A DNA stretch of 38,071 nt from Planctomycetes bacterium GWF2_41_51 (lineage in GTDB: Bacteria > Planctomycetota > Phycisphaerae > Sedimentisphaerales > UBA12454), in contig MHXZ01000136.1 of assembly GCA_001825665.1 (NCBI GenBank), positions 1 through 38,071 of the forward strand, read 5' to 3'. Below are positions 26,337-35,017 of the stretch, piece by piece (positions within the stretch are counted from its first letter, which is position 1; the number at the start of each line of letters is the position of its first letter). The notes beneath the pieces were generated by a model. That model searched no databases and was not told the origin of the DNA. It saw only the letters and a list, made by a program, of their open reading frames with translations. Both the position numbers and the translations under genes were made by a program.

Positions 26337-27704
26337 ATGTTTAATGCTGCAGCAAGTATATTTAAGATTCCTGATTTGCGGAACAAGGTGCTGTTTACTT
26401 TGGCGCTGCTGGTAATCTACCGTGTTGGATTTCATATTTCCATACCCGGTATCGATGTGCAGCGTATGATAGGTGCTTCTCAGCAGAGAGATGAAGACAG
26501 CCCAATCAGCAAGGCCCTTGAACACTTACAGATGCTCAGCGGCGGCGAGTTAAGAAAAAGCAGTCTCTTCGGACTCGGCATTATGCCGTATATTACCGCA
26601 TCGATTATTCTGATGTTGCTTGGCGAGGTTTGGCCGGTTCTCAAAAAATTAAAAGAAGAGGGACAGAGCGGGCATAAAAAAATACAGGAATACACAAGAT
26701 ATCTGACGGTTCCGATATGTTTGGTTCAATCCATGATGTTCGTAAAGTTTATGAAACCTTACGCGTATCAGGGAATGGAAGGAACAACTGTTATTCTTGG
26801 TATTATTGGTATGACAGCCGGTACGATATTTTTGATGTGGCTCGGTGAGCAAATCGATGAATATGGTATTGGAAACGGTATAAGTCTTTTGATTATGGCA
26901 GGTATCATTGCGAGAATGCCCGGCACAATAGCAAGCGTATGGCAGAATACTTCGTTTACTGTCGGCGCGGGCGCATCTGCCGGAACTTATGGACCTGCAA
27001 AAATAATGTTTTTAATTATTGCGTTTGTATTTGTTGTGGCTGGTGCGATATTGATTACTCAGGGACAAAGAAGAATCCCGGTACAGCAGGCAAAACAGAT
27101 GCGTGGTATGAGAATGTATGGCGGACAAAGACATTATCTTCCTTTGCGAATAAATCACGGCGGAGTTATGCCGATTATCTTCGCTTCGAGTTTAATGCAG
27201 TTTCCTCCGGTGCTGTTTGCTCAATTATTAAGTATTCCCAGGTTTAGTAATTCCGTGATTCTTGGTAATATCGCGGCGTCGCTGAATCCGGGAGCGTACA
27301 CATACAATGTTTTATATATTGTGTTGATTGTATTATTCTCTTATTTTTGGACAACTGTTCAGTTTCAGCCTCAGGAAATGGCAAAAAATCTCCGCAACTC
27401 AGGAAGTTTCATACCGGGACTTCGCCCGGGCCACAGAACTGCAGAATATCTTGAAACTGTAATGGCCAGAATTACTTTCTACGGAGCAGCCTTTTTGGCG
27501 ATTATCGCTGTTGTACCGACAGTGATTTCTCAATTACCCGGACTCGATATTGATCCGATGGTTGCGTCTTTCTTTGGCGGCACAGGTTTATTGATCGTTG
27601 TCAGCGTCTCGCTTGATATTGTTCAAAGGATTGAAGCAAACCTGATTATGCGAAATTATGAAGGTTTCAGTTCAAGCAGAATAAAGGGAGCTCGCGGATG
27701 GTAA
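26337..27704 (+). CDS. secY: Preprotein translocase subunit SecY
   Basis: Pore-forming subunit of the Sec channel, with ten membrane spans in the inner membrane. It is 455 residues; VGFHISIPGIDVQRM lies at the N-terminal loop, then LGIMPYITASIILML, GNGISLLI and the C-terminal region YEGFSSSRIKGARGW. Partner SecE is encoded at 1818. The last 7 nt overlap adk. Confidence 0.99.
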   Translation: MFNAAASIFKIPDLRNKVLFTLALLVIYRVGFHISIPGIDVQRMIGASQQRDEDSPISKALEHLQMLSGGELRKSSLFGLGIMPYITASIILMLLGEVWPVLKKLKEEGQSGHKKIQEYTRYLTVPICLVQSMMFVKFMKPYAYQGMEGTTVILGIIGMTAGTIFLMWLGEQIDEYGIGNGISLLIMAGIIARMPGTIASVWQNTSFTVGAGASAGTYGPAKIMFLIIAFVFVVAGAILITQGQRRIPVQQAKQMRGMRMYGGQRHYLPLRINHGGVMPIIFASSLMQFPPVLFAQLLSIPRFSNSVILGNIAASLNPGAYTYNVLYIVLIVLFSYFWTTVQFQPQEMAKNLRNSGSFIPGLRPGHRTAEYLETVMARITFYGAAFLAIIAVVPTVISQLPGLDIDPMVASFFGGTGLLIVVSVSLDIVQRIEANLIMRNYEGFSSSRIKGARGW

Positions 27705-28354
27705 TCGTACTGCTTGGTCCGCCGGGAGCGGGAAAAGGTACACAATGCAAAAGGATTGCAGAAAAATATAAGCTGGTACATTTGTCCAGCGGTGATATTT
27801 TAAGACTTCATCGTGCAAATGGAACTGAATTAGGGAAAAAAGCGGCTGAGTATATGGATTCAGGGAAACTTGTTCCTGACCAGCTGATAATTGAAATGAT
27901 GGCTTGTGCAATAGAATCTGCCAAAGGAAACTGTGTTCTCGATGGTTTCCCTCGCACCGTGGTTCAGGCAAAAGAGCTTGATATTGCATTAGACGCTAAA
28001 AAAAGAAAAATAGACGCTATCGTTGACCTTGTAATTGATGACAGCGTTATTGAAAATAGAATGACCGGCAGACGCAGTTGTCCTGCATGCGGCACAGTTT
28101 ATCATGTTGAAACGTTGAAGCCGAAACTATCGGGTATTTGTGATAGTTGTGGCGTTAAACTTGTTCAAAGAACAGATGATAAGCCCGAAGTTGTAAGGCA
28201 AAGACTTGAAACTTATCATCAGCAAACAGCTGCCGTAACTGGTTATTATGCTGATAAAGGGCATACAATATTAGATATAGATGCCGGGAAATCTGTTGAT
28301 GAAGTTACTGCTAAGATGATTGAGAAACTCGACAGATTGTCAATGGTTCGATAG
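27698..28354 (+). CDS. adk: Adenylate kinase
   Basis: Interconverts AMP and ATP with 2 ADP, keeping adenylate balance. The 218 residues include the P-loop GPPGAGKGT at 7-15, DGFPRT at 82-87, and a LID domain with four cysteines, Cys128, Cys131, Cys148 and Cys151, which marks the zinc-bound LID form. The start overlaps the end of secY by 7 nt, which suggests coupling. Confidence 0.99.
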   Translation: MVIVLLGPPGAGKGTQCKRIAEKYKLVHLSSGDILRLHRANGTELGKKAAEYMDSGKLVPDQLIIEMMACAIESAKGNCVLDGFPRTVVQAKELDIALDAKKRKIDAIVDLVIDDSVIENRMTGRRSCPACGTVYHVETLKPKLSGICDSCGVKLVQRTDDKPEVVRQRLETYHQQTAAVTGYYADKGHTILDIDAGKSVDEVTAKMIEKLDRLSMVR

Positions 28355-28356
28355 AA

Positions 28357-29136
28357 ATGGCGATAATTTTAAGAAGTCGCAGAGAAATTGAAATAATGAA
28401 AAAAGCCGGCGAGATAGTCGCCGATGTTCTTTTAAAACTGAAAGAGTCCGCGGTAGCTGGACAAACAACTGCTCAGTTGAATCGTATAGCTGAAGACATG
28501 ACTGCAAAAGCCGGTGCCGAAGCACTGTTTAAGGGTGTCAGAAATCCTTATGGTTATAAACCTTTCCCGGCTGCGGTTTGTACTTCAATCAATCAGCAGG
28601 TTGTACACGGAATACCGTCGGATAATGTTATACTGCGAGAAGGTGATATTCTCAGTGTCGATTTTGGAGTTAGAATTGACGGGTATTGCGGTGATGCCGC
28701 TTTGTCAGTTGGAATAGGACAAATTGACCCGCGAAAGCAGCTCCTTATGGACGTGACAGCACGAATGCTTGATATCGCTATCGAAAACAGTAAACCAGGC
28801 GAAAAATGGAGCCGAATTGCGAAATTAATGCAAGAGGCCGCCAAATCTGCAGGGTTTTCGGTTGTTACCGAATTTGTTGGTCATGGGATTGGCACACAGA
28901 TGCATGAAGATCCTAAGGTTCCGAATTTTGTAAGCAGGGATCTTTTAAGTCATGACATCCTCTTGCAGGAAGGAATGGTAATGGCAGTTGAGCCTATGGT
29001 TAATATGGGCACTAGCCAGGTAATTACGTTAAAGGATGGCTGGACGGTTGCCACAAAAGACGGCAAGCCTTCAGCTCATTTTGAGCATACAATTGCTATA
29101 ACTAAAAGCGGCTGCGAAGTCTTGACTTTAAAATAA
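28357..29136 (+). CDS. map: Methionine aminopeptidase, type I
   Basis: Removes the initiator Met from new proteins. The 259 residues carry the five metal ligands of the type I enzyme: Asp102, Asp113, His176, Glu212 and Glu243, plus substrate His84. There is no N-terminal zinc or SH3 extension. It starts 2 nt after adk stops, as in many spc operons. Confidence 0.99.
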   Translation: MAIILRSRREIEIMKKAGEIVADVLLKLKESAVAGQTTAQLNRIAEDMTAKAGAEALFKGVRNPYGYKPFPAAVCTSINQQVVHGIPSDNVILREGDILSVDFGVRIDGYCGDAALSVGIGQIDPRKQLLMDVTARMLDIAIENSKPGEKWSRIAKLMQEAAKSAGFSVVTEFVGHGIGTQMHEDPKVPNFVSRDLLSHDILLQEGMVMAVEPMVNMGTSQVITLKDGWTVATKDGKPSAHFEHTIAITKSGCEVLTLK

Positions 29137-29155
29137 AAGCTTTTTAAATAAAAAT

Positions 29156-29371
29156 ATGCCAAAAAAGGATGCGATAATAGTTGAGGGCAAAATTTTAGAG
29201 GCCCTGCCGAATGCGATGTTCAGAGTCGAACTTGCAAATGGACATTCAATTATGGCGCATGTTTCCGGAAAAATGCGAATGCATTTTATAAGGATTCTTG
29301 CTGGCGATAAGGTAACTATAGAAATGTCGCCGTATGATTTGACCAAAGGAAGAATAATTCTGCGACATTAG
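29156..29371 (+). CDS. infA: Translation initiation factor IF-1
   Basis: Binds the 30S A site during initiation. It is 71 residues with an OB fold and the hallmark [28 protein letters not shown] and [29 protein letters not shown] segments. It precedes rpmJ-rpsM as usual. No strong SD. Confidence 0.99.
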   Translation: MPKKDAIIVEGKILEALPNAMFRVELANGHSIMAHVSGKMRMHFIRILAGDKVTIEMSPYDLTKGRIILRH

Positions 29372-29385
29372 CAGAAAGGTGAGTT

Positions 29386-29502
29386 ATGAAAGTAAGAAGT
29401 TCAGTAAAAAGAATTTGCGAAAATTGCAAAATAGTTCGTCGCAAGGGTGTTGTACGGGTAATTTGCTCGGCCGACCCTCGTCACAAACAGAGACAAGGCT
29501 AA
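29386..29502 (+). CDS. rpmJ: 50S ribosomal protein bL36
   Basis: A 38-residue zinc-knuckle protein with ligands Cys11, Cys14, Cys27 and His33, so the C+ zinc form. AAAGGTGAG just upstream is a good SD. It lies between infA and rpsM, its usual place. The start [15 protein letters not shown] is typical of the family. Confidence 0.98.
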   Translation: MKVRSSVKRICENCKIVRRKGVVRVICSADPRHKQRQG

Positions 29503-29515
29503 TTGGAGAACGAAT

Positions 29516-29902
29516 ATGCCGCGTATAGTTGGTGTTGACATACCGAATAATAAAGCGATTTTAATCGCGCTGACCTATATTCATGGAATCGGAAGTTTTA
29601 CCGCTGAGAAAATTCTGAATGAATTAGGCATTAAGTTCAATGTTCCGGCAGGAAAGCTTACTGAAGATGAAGTAAGCAAGATTGCTCAAATTATTGACCG
29701 GGATTTAGCGGTAGAAGGTCAATTAAGAAGACAGGTTTCTCAGGATATCGCCAGACTTAAAGATATCGGCTGCTATCGGGGTCTGAGGCATCGTAAAGGA
29801 TTGCCTGTTAGAGGTCAGCAAACACAAAGTAACGCCAGAACCAGAAAAGGCAAGAGAAAGACTGTTGCTGGCAAAAAAGGCGTGAAAGAAATACGTTCAT
29901 AA
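29516..29902 (+). CDS. rpsM: 30S ribosomal protein uS13
   Basis: Head protein that contacts the P-site tRNA and the large subunit. It is 128 residues, starting [15 protein letters not shown], with YIHGIG and the C-terminal [24 protein letters not shown] at 29504-29507 is the SD. Confidence 0.99.
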   Translation: MPRIVGVDIPNNKAILIALTYIHGIGSFTAEKILNELGIKFNVPAGKLTEDEVSKIAQIIDRDLAVEGQLRRQVSQDIARLKDIGCYRGLRHRKGLPVRGQQTQSNARTRKGKRKTVAGKKGVKEIRS

Positions 29903-29923
29903 TATTTGAGGTATTAGTTTTAA

Positions 29924-30295
29924 ATGGCTAAAGGTAAAATAAGAAAGAATGTTTCGAAGGCGATTGTTCATATCAGATCGACCTTTAATAACACTATGAT
30001 AACCATAACCGATACCGATGGTGATACTATCTGCCGGGATTCAGCCGGTACAGTCGGTTTTAAAGGTTCGCGAAAAAGCACACCTTTCGCCGCTCAAAGA
30101 GCAGCTGAAAAATGTGCTAATGCCGCTAAACGGTCTGGTGTTCGTGAAGTTGAAGTGAGGGTAAAAGGTCCGGGCTCAGGCAGAGAATCGGCAGTGTCCG
30201 CTCTCCAGGCCGCCGGTTTGAGAATATCTTCGATTGAAGATGTTACTCCGATTCCTCACAATGGATGTCGTCCGCCGAAACGCAGAAGAGTATAA
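29924..30295 (+). CDS. rpsK: 30S ribosomal protein uS11
   Basis: Platform protein near the E-site mRNA. It is 123 residues, with [43 protein letters not shown] and the C-terminal [19 protein letters not shown] lies upstream of the ATG. Confidence 0.99.
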   Translation: MAKGKIRKNVSKAIVHIRSTFNNTMITITDTDGDTICRDSAGTVGFKGSRKSTPFAAQRAAEKCANAAKRSGVREVEVRVKGPGSGRESAVSALQAAGLRISSIEDVTPIPHNGCRPPKRRRV

Positions 30296-30317
30296 ATGCT
30301 TAGGAGCAGATAAAAAT

Positions 30318-30950
30318 ATGGGTCGTAATTTAGGTTCATCCTGTAAGTTATGCCGCCGCGAAGGCATGAAATTATTTCTTAAAGGCATTCGCTGCGAAAC
30401 AAGCAAGTGCGCTGTTGAAAGACGCCAAAAAAGTTTAGCCCCTGGCATGCACGGCTGGCGCCGTGGTCGGGGAACTGATTATGGTATACGTCTTCGTGAA
30501 AAGCAGAAAGTCAAAAGATATTACGGTGTAGGCGAAGCTCAGTTTATGCAATATTTTGAAAGAGCTGAACATACCATTGGTAATACAGGCGAAGTGTTGC
30601 TTGGTCTGCTCGAGAGAAGACTTGATAATGTTATCTATAAATTGAATTTCGCGCCTTCAAGAAAAGCCGCCAGACAGGTAATTGCACATGGACATGTGTT
30701 CATTAATGGCAAAAAAACCGATGTACCAAGTTTCATGGTGGGCATAGGCGATAAAATAACATTGAAGAAAAACGAAAAAAGCAAGAATAGAGTGAAAGCA
30801 CAATTGGACAGTAATCCGAATTTTAGTGCACAAGGCTGGCTTCAGCTTGATGTAAAAGAACCATCAGCAACGATTGTAGCACTGCCTTCAAGGCAGGATG
30901 TGCAGCTTGCAATCGAAGAGCAGCTGGTTATTGAGTTCTGTTCAAGATAA
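30318..30950 (+). CDS. rpsD: 30S ribosomal protein uS4
   Basis: Primary 16S rRNA binder, translational repressor of the alpha operon in E. coli and an NusA-like antiterminator there. The 210 residues begin MGRNLGSSCKLCRREG and have four cysteines in the N-terminal region (CxxC near 9-12, then Cys26 and Cys31), the zinc form. An S4 RNA-binding domain lies at about 96-160. TAGGAG at 30301-30306 supports this ATG. A longer reading from 30234 would run through the end of rpsK and is rejected. Confidence 0.98.
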   Translation: MGRNLGSSCKLCRREGMKLFLKGIRCETSKCAVERRQKSLAPGMHGWRRGRGTDYGIRLREKQKVKRYYGVGEAQFMQYFERAEHTIGNTGEVLLGLLERRLDNVIYKLNFAPSRKAARQVIAHGHVFINGKKTDVPSFMVGIGDKITLKKNEKSKNRVKAQLDSNPNFSAQGWLQLDVKEPSATIVALPSRQDVQLAIEEQLVIEFCSR

Positions 30951-30982
30951 TTTACTCTAATTAAAAAATTAAATAATAACCG

Positions 30983-31053
30983 GGCGGGTCGCAGATAGCG
31001 TTTCTAAAAAGGAATAGGCCCCTTTCGATTCGCTGAGAACATCTGCCCTTTTT
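30983..31053 (+). promoter_or_regulatory. Folded leader with T-run before rpoA
   Basis: GCAGAT (30991-30996) pairs with ATCTGC (31041-31046), AGCG (30997-31000) with CGCT (31031-31034), and AAAAGG (31007-31012) with CCTTT (31021-31025), forming a long branched hairpin. It ends in CCC and five T (31049-31053), directly before GGAGG and the rpoA ATG. The T-run suggests attenuation. uS4 is encoded just upstream and autoregulates this operon in other bacteria. Confidence 0.5.
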
Positions 31054-31066
31054 ATGGAGGCCAAAA

Positions 31067-32068
31067 ATGAGAATAACCTGGAGAGGAATGGAACTTCCGA
31101 CACGTGTTGAACTTGATAGACAGGTTTCAACAGATAACTATGGTCTTTTCCGAATTGAGCCATTTGAGCACGGTTTTGGAACGACAATTGGAAACAGTCT
31201 CAGACGTGTTTTGCTTTCATCGTTGGAAGGTGCCGCTGTTACTAATGTAAAGATAGCCGGCGCTGACCATGAGTTTGCTACGCTGACAGGCGTTAAAGAG
31301 GATATGACGGAAATTATCCTTAACGTTAAAAAACTTATTATCAAAAAGACCAGTCCGGAACCGAAAGTAATTAAAATTGTTACTGATAAAGCTGGCTTAA
31401 TAACAGCGGATCATATACAAAGCGATTCGACAATCGAAATTGTAAACAAAGACCATGTGATTGCCACATTGACAGAAAATGTGAAATTCACGATGGAAAT
31501 GACGGTTGAAACCGGTCGCGGTTATTCACCCGCAAACGAGAGACTGGCTGCATCCGATAGATTCGAACAGGAAATCGGAAAAGTTGAGATTGATGCAGTA
31601 TATTCGCCGGTTGTTCGCGTCAGATATAAAACTGAAGATACCCGTGTAGGACAAAAGACAAACTACGACAGGCTGCTTCTTGAAATTTGGACCGATGGTT
31701 CGATTAATCCTGAAATGGCTCTTGTCGAAGCGGGCAAGATACTTCGCAAGCACATCAACCCATTTGTGCAGTACTTCGAATTAGGTGCAGAAACTGTTGA
31801 AGAAACAGAAACAGGCAAAGTCGAAGAAGAAACGAAAGTTGATGAGCAGTTAGCAGAAAAATTAAAAATGCCGATTCAGGAACTCGACCTCTCTGTAAGA
31901 GCGAGCAACTGTCTTGAGGCAAGTCATATAGAGTCTGTAGGCCAGTTGGTTAGAATGACTGAAGCGGATTTGTTGAAACTCCGTAGCTTTGGTAAAACCA
32001 GTTTGCGTGAAATCGTCCGAAAGCTTTCAGATATTGGCTTGTCGCTCGGTATGACCGACATCGATTAA
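31067..32068 (+). CDS. rpoA: DNA-directed RNA polymerase subunit alpha
   Basis: Assembles the polymerase core and contacts UP elements and activators. It is 333 residues, with an N-terminal dimerisation domain (FGTTIGNSLRRVLLSS near 38-53) and a C-terminal domain at about 266-326 with VRASNCLEASHI and GKTSLREI; the Arg, Asn and Lys known to contact DNA are kept. GGAGG 10 nt before ATG. Standard place between rpsD and rplQ. Confidence 0.99.
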   Translation: MRITWRGMELPTRVELDRQVSTDNYGLFRIEPFEHGFGTTIGNSLRRVLLSSLEGAAVTNVKIAGADHEFATLTGVKEDMTEIILNVKKLIIKKTSPEPKVIKIVTDKAGLITADHIQSDSTIEIVNKDHVIATLTENVKFTMEMTVETGRGYSPANERLAASDRFEQEIGKVEIDAVYSPVVRVRYKTEDTRVGQKTNYDRLLLEIWTDGSINPEMALVEAGKILRKHINPFVQYFELGAETVEETETGKVEEETKVDEQLAEKLKMPIQELDLSVRASNCLEASHIESVGQLVRMTEADLLKLRSFGKTSLREIVRKLSDIGLSLGMTDID

Positions 32069-32092
32069 ATTTTATTTATGAGGTAAGAAGCT

Positions 32093-32578
32093 ATGCGTCA
32101 TAGAATAGCAGGTGGACAACTTAATAGAACTAGCGCACACAGAGTCGCATTACGAAGAAATCTCGCTGCTTCACTGTTTGAGCATGAAACCATAAGCACA
32201 ACAATGCCCAAGGCAAAGCATGTAAAAAGTTTTGTAGAAAAACTTATAACACTCGCTAAAAAGGGTGACCTTGCTGCAAGGCGTCGTGCTATAGCTTTGC
32301 TTGGCAATCGCAATATCGTTGAAGAAGTTGATGGCGAAATAAAGAAAAAAGGTACCGTCATCGGCAAGCTTTTCAGTGAAATTGGCCCCAGATATCTTGA
32401 CAGGGCGGGTGGATATACAAGAATTATTAAGTTAGCAAAGACTCGGCTCGGGGATAACAGTCCTTTGGTACTGCTTCAGCTTGTAGGCCAGGAAAGCAAA
32501 TCCCAGCCAGCTGAGAAGTCAGGAAAGAAAAAAACATCTAAGAAAAAAACTTCAAAAACTGAAAAGAAAGAAGAATAA
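32093..32578 (+). CDS. rplQ: 50S ribosomal protein bL17
   Basis: Tunnel-exit region protein. It is 161 residues, longer than E. coli (127), owing to a Lys/Ser-rich tail from about 140. The start MRHRIAGGQLNRTSAHR and RLGDNSPLVLLQLV match the family. GAGG lies before the ATG. Ends the alpha operon part of the cluster. Confidence 0.98.
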   Translation: MRHRIAGGQLNRTSAHRVALRRNLAASLFEHETISTTMPKAKHVKSFVEKLITLAKKGDLAARRRAIALLGNRNIVEEVDGEIKKKGTVIGKLFSEIGPRYLDRAGGYTRIIKLAKTRLGDNSPLVLLQLVGQESKSQPAEKSGKKKTSKKKTSKTEKKEE

Positions 32579-32608
32579 CAGCGTTAATTTAAAAGGCTGA
32601 TTTTTTAG

Positions 32609-33016
32609 ATGGATTGTATTTTTTGCAAAATCGCTGCCGGTCAGATTCCATGCGAAAAAATCTATGAGGATGAAAATGTTTTGGCTTTCCTCGATATAGG
32701 TCCTTTAAGCGAAGGTCATACACTTGTAATACCAAAACAGCATTTTACAAAGATTCATGAGTGCCCGGCCCAGCTTTTGGCTCAGATAGGATCGGTTTTG
32801 CCGAAAGTAGCCGGAGCGGTTTTTAAAGGTATGACATCAGATGGATATAATGTTTTGTGTAATAATGGCAAAGCGGCAGGACAGCTTGTCGAGCACATAC
32901 ATTTCCATATAATACCGAGAATTGCCGGCGATGGAGTTTTTACGCAATGGCCTGCGAAAAAATATCAGCCGGGAAAAGTTGAAAAGATTAGTGAAAAGAT
33001 TCGTGCCAAACTATGA
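32609..33016 (+). CDS. HIT-family nucleotide hydrolase (HinT-like)
   Basis: Small hydrolase of nucleotide phosphoramidates or dinucleotides. The 135 residues have the histidine triad His96, His98 and His100 in VEHIHFHII, and a CxxC near the N-terminus (Cys3, Cys6) as in zinc-binding HIT proteins. Exact substrate cannot be told from sequence. It follows rplQ after 30 nt and may share its transcript. Its stop overlaps the tRNA promoter region. Confidence 0.93.
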   Translation: MDCIFCKIAAGQIPCEKIYEDENVLAFLDIGPLSEGHTLVIPKQHFTKIHECPAQLLAQIGSVLPKVAGAVFKGMTSDGYNVLCNNGKAAGQLVEHIHFHIIPRIAGDGVFTQWPAKKYQPGKVEKISEKIRAKL

Positions 33017-33045
33017 TTGAAGTTTTCAATCTGTTATGGTATTAT
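33017..33045 (+). promoter_or_regulatory. Sigma70-type promoter of the initiator tRNA
   Basis: TTGAAG (33017-33022), a 17-nt spacer, then TATTAT (33040-33045), with TGG just before the -10 (extended -10). The predicted start is near 33052, about 12 nt before the tRNA. It has the same layout as the promoter at 16539. Confidence 0.65.
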
Positions 33046-33063
33046 AAAAATAGATTAATTGAT

Positions 33064-33137
<74 letters not shown>

Positions 33138-33142
33138 TTTCC

Positions 33143-33174
33143 TAAGGCCTTGTTAATCAAGGCCTTATGTTTTT
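33143..33174 (+). terminator. Intrinsic terminator after tRNA-fMet
   Basis: TAAGGCCTTG (33143-33152) and CAAGGCCTTA (33158-33167) form a perfect 10-bp stem with a 5-nt loop, followed by TGTTTTT. It ends the tRNA transcript and closes the housekeeping block. Confidence 0.85.
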
Positions 33175-33300
33175 AGCAATTCAAGACCTCTAATACATCT
33201 GTACCTAAATTGTACTTGTCATTTGCATCACGCATAAATCATTAAGACGAAATCGTCCAACATACAGCTTCTGATAAACTATGTTTGATCGGAGTCTGTT

Positions 33301-34539
33301 ATGGCGAGCCTTTACAAGCGTGGAAAAAAATATTGGGCGACCTATTATATCAACGGCGACCAGATAAAAAAATCTCTTGAGACCGCTGATGAAAGGGTTG
33401 CCAAAAGCAAATTCAAAAAAATAGAATATGAAATTGCTATAGGTGAACTTGAGTTGGCAAGCAAATTGCCATTGCCCATGATTCTTGAATCCTTCTGCCA
33501 GGAACTGAAGGCAAACCGCACATTCAAATCGTACAAAAATGATTTCAGCAGGCTGAGAATATTTTTCGGGCCAATTTGCGAGTCATTGAAAGTCGGTGTT
33601 GCCGGAACCAAATTAGGGGATAGCAAAAAACAGGGCTATGACAAATTTGCCGGAAAGCACATCAAGGCGGATTTGCTTGAGGATATTACCCCTCAGATGA
33701 TTTATCGCTTTATATCAGAGCGAAAGCAAAATGACAAATGGTCGCCAAAAACCGTTAACTTGCTTCGCCAGACACTGCACAAATTATTTTCATTTGCAAC
33801 CAAGCATTATAATTTCAAAAGCAGGGACAGAAAGGTTGCAAATCCTGCCGCTGCGGTGACAAAGGAAAAAGAATCCGCTCCCAATATCAAATTTCTTACA
33901 AGTGATGACATTACAAAACAGCTTGAAATCCTCAAGGAAGAAAAAGCAATCCATGCAATGGTGGCAACGTATATTTATGCCGGCCTAAGAAGGGAAGAAG
34001 CGTTATGGCTTACCTATAATGATATTGACCTGGATAAAAAACTTATCAAGGTTCAGGCTAAAGAAATTGATGGTGAATACTGGCAGCCTAAGACAAAGAA
34101 AAACAGGGTTGTGCCTATCAGTTCTGATTTGTTTGAGATTCTCAAAAATTATCATCCGCCTTTTAATTGCGTATGGTTCTTTCCTTCGCCAATGGGGAAA
34201 AGATGGGATACGGATAATTTTTCGCAAGACCTTCGGGAGATTAACAAAAAGCAGAGCCTTGACTGGTCATGCCTTGATTTTCGTCATACATTCGGAAGCC
34301 ACCTTGCACAAAACGGTGTATCGCTTTATAAAATCTCAACGCTTATGGGCAATTCGCCTGAAATATGCCGCAGGCATTACGCTGCGTTGATTCCGGAAGA
34401 AATGGCGGATGTTGTTGAATTCAATAATTCGGCAGTTGAAGAAGATAGTGAAGCCAAAGAACTGCTCAAGGAAATACTTGATGAAATGAGGGGCAGAAAA
34501 GGTGGTGGTTTTAAATCTAAAATAAAACTTGTACGATGA
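33301..34539 (+). CDS. Tyrosine recombinase (site-specific integrase)
   Basis: Cuts and rejoins DNA at att sites to integrate or excise a mobile element. The 412 residues comprise an N-terminal AP2-like/SAM-like binding region (about 1-180) and a C-terminal catalytic domain. Visible are Arg230 (GLRREE), a Lys near 267, Arg328 (DFRHT) and nucleophile Tyr360 (RRHY). The His of HxxR is Leu325, and the usual GHS/GHK His is Asn351. I recall similar MGNSPEICRRHYAAL sequences in planctomycete integrases, so these changes are probably lineage-typical rather than inactivating. GGAG upstream. Located just after tRNA-fMet, a common integration site. Confidence 0.93.
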   Translation: MASLYKRGKKYWATYYINGDQIKKSLETADERVAKSKFKKIEYEIAIGELELASKLPLPMILESFCQELKANRTFKSYKNDFSRLRIFFGPICESLKVGVAGTKLGDSKKQGYDKFAGKHIKADLLEDITPQMIYRFISERKQNDKWSPKTVNLLRQTLHKLFSFATKHYNFKSRDRKVANPAAAVTKEKESAPNIKFLTSDDITKQLEILKEEKAIHAMVATYIYAGLRREEALWLTYNDIDLDKKLIKVQAKEIDGEYWQPKTKKNRVVPISSDLFEILKNYHPPFNCVWFFPSPMGKRWDTDNFSQDLREINKKQSLDWSCLDFRHTFGSHLAQNGVSLYKISTLMGNSPEICRRHYAALIPEEMADVVEFNNSAVEEDSEAKELLKEILDEMRGRKGGGFKSKIKLVR

Positions 34540-34543
34540 TTGC

Positions 34544-34744
34544 TTATTCAATGTGTTCCATGGAATCAAGCCAGCCTTTTACTTCCTCCCATTTGTAGCG
34601 TATTGCTCCATTTTTTCCTCTACCAATACTTACAGGTTTTATTCCGGCCTGTGTAAGCCATCTGCGGACAGATGTTCTGTGCGCATCCAACATTGTAGCA
34701 AGAGATTTTAAGCTGACAGCTAATCTTTGTGTTTCTTCCATCAT
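34544..34744 (-). CDS. Small HTH protein, excisionase/AlpA-like
   Basis: A 66-residue protein with one MerR/AlpA-type helix-turn-helix: LKSLATMLDAHRTSVRRWL followed by a wing-like IGRGKNGAIRYKWEEVKGWLDS. Such proteins act as excisionases or as regulators of an adjacent integrase. The gene is convergent with the integrase (4-nt gap) and its ATG overlaps the stop of the upstream zinc-ribbon gene (TGATG). In-frame GTG and ATG neighbours make the exact start uncertain by one or two codons. Its start region is duplicated at 34911-35009. Confidence 0.8.
   Translation of the reverse strand: MMEETQRLAVSLKSLATMLDAHRTSVRRWLTQAGIKPVSIGRGKNGAIRYKWEEVKGWLDSMEHIE
34704..34730. repeat. 27-nt direct repeat, copy 1
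   Basis: This stretch, inside the 5' part of the HTH gene, is identical to 34972-34998, 268 nt away. It begins GATTTTAAGCTGACAGC and ends AATCTTTGT. It marks the tandem duplication of the zinc-ribbon/HTH gene pair. Confidence 0.85.
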
Positions 34745-34914
34745 CACTCAGGGTGGGAAAGGCGAAACTGATAGCCGCAGTTGCCGCATAAACCGTTTAC
34801 GTTTTCGTCAATAACCACATGGCTGCATCTTAAGCAGAACATAAACCACTGGTAAGGGTCTGCTTTTTTCTGCCGCTTTTTATTTTTTTTAAATTGTTTC
34901 ATGTATACTTTCAT
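34744..34914 (-). CDS. Small zinc-ribbon protein, copy B
   Basis: A 56-residue protein with two CxxC motifs, FCLRC and LCGNC, 12 residues apart, forming a zinc ribbon after a Lys-rich N-terminus. It is clearly paralogous to the protein at 35018-35185: both share FMFC.RC.H.VI.EN.NG.CGNCGY. Its ATG at 34914 overlaps the stop of the decayed HTH copy (ATGA); a second in-frame ATG is at 34902. The function is not known; DNA, RNA or protein binding is possible. Confidence 0.7.
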   Translation of the reverse strand: MKVYMKQFKKNKKRQKKADPYQWFMFCLRCSHVVIDENVNGLCGNCGYQFRLSHPE

Positions 34915-35009
34915 GCACACATTCTACTAAATATTCTTTTGCGGCAGAAGACTTGACGATTACAGGCTGCTGATTTTAAGCTGACAGCTAATCTTTGTTC
35001 TTTTTCCAT
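34911..35009 (-). pseudogene. Truncated copy of the HTH gene
   Basis: The first 13 codons (MEKEQRLAVSLKS) match the start of the HTH gene at 34744, including a 27-nt identical stretch. The reading frame then diverges to an unrelated short tail ending in TGA at 34911, 32 residues in all. The HTH itself is lost, so it cannot work as a DNA-binding protein. It lies 8 nt after the stop of zinc-ribbon copy A, the same order as the intact pair. Confidence 0.7.
34972..34998. repeat. 27-nt direct repeat, copy 2
   Basis: Identical to 34704-34730. It lies in the truncated HTH copy and ends where similarity to the intact gene stops. Confidence 0.85.
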
Positions 35010-35017
35010 ATAGAAAA

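Noticed and set aside
30234-30317. N-terminal extension of rpsD
   Set aside because: It would overlap the end of rpsK, and the family start MGRNLGSSCKLC with an SD lies at 30318.
33190-33300. A promoter for the integrase (TTGTAC or TTGTCA boxes)
   Set aside because: No -10 at an acceptable spacing matched well enough to report.
34019-34390. Plus-strand frame of 123 codons inside the integrase gene
   Set aside because: Shadow in another frame of the integrase, whose motifs are unambiguous.
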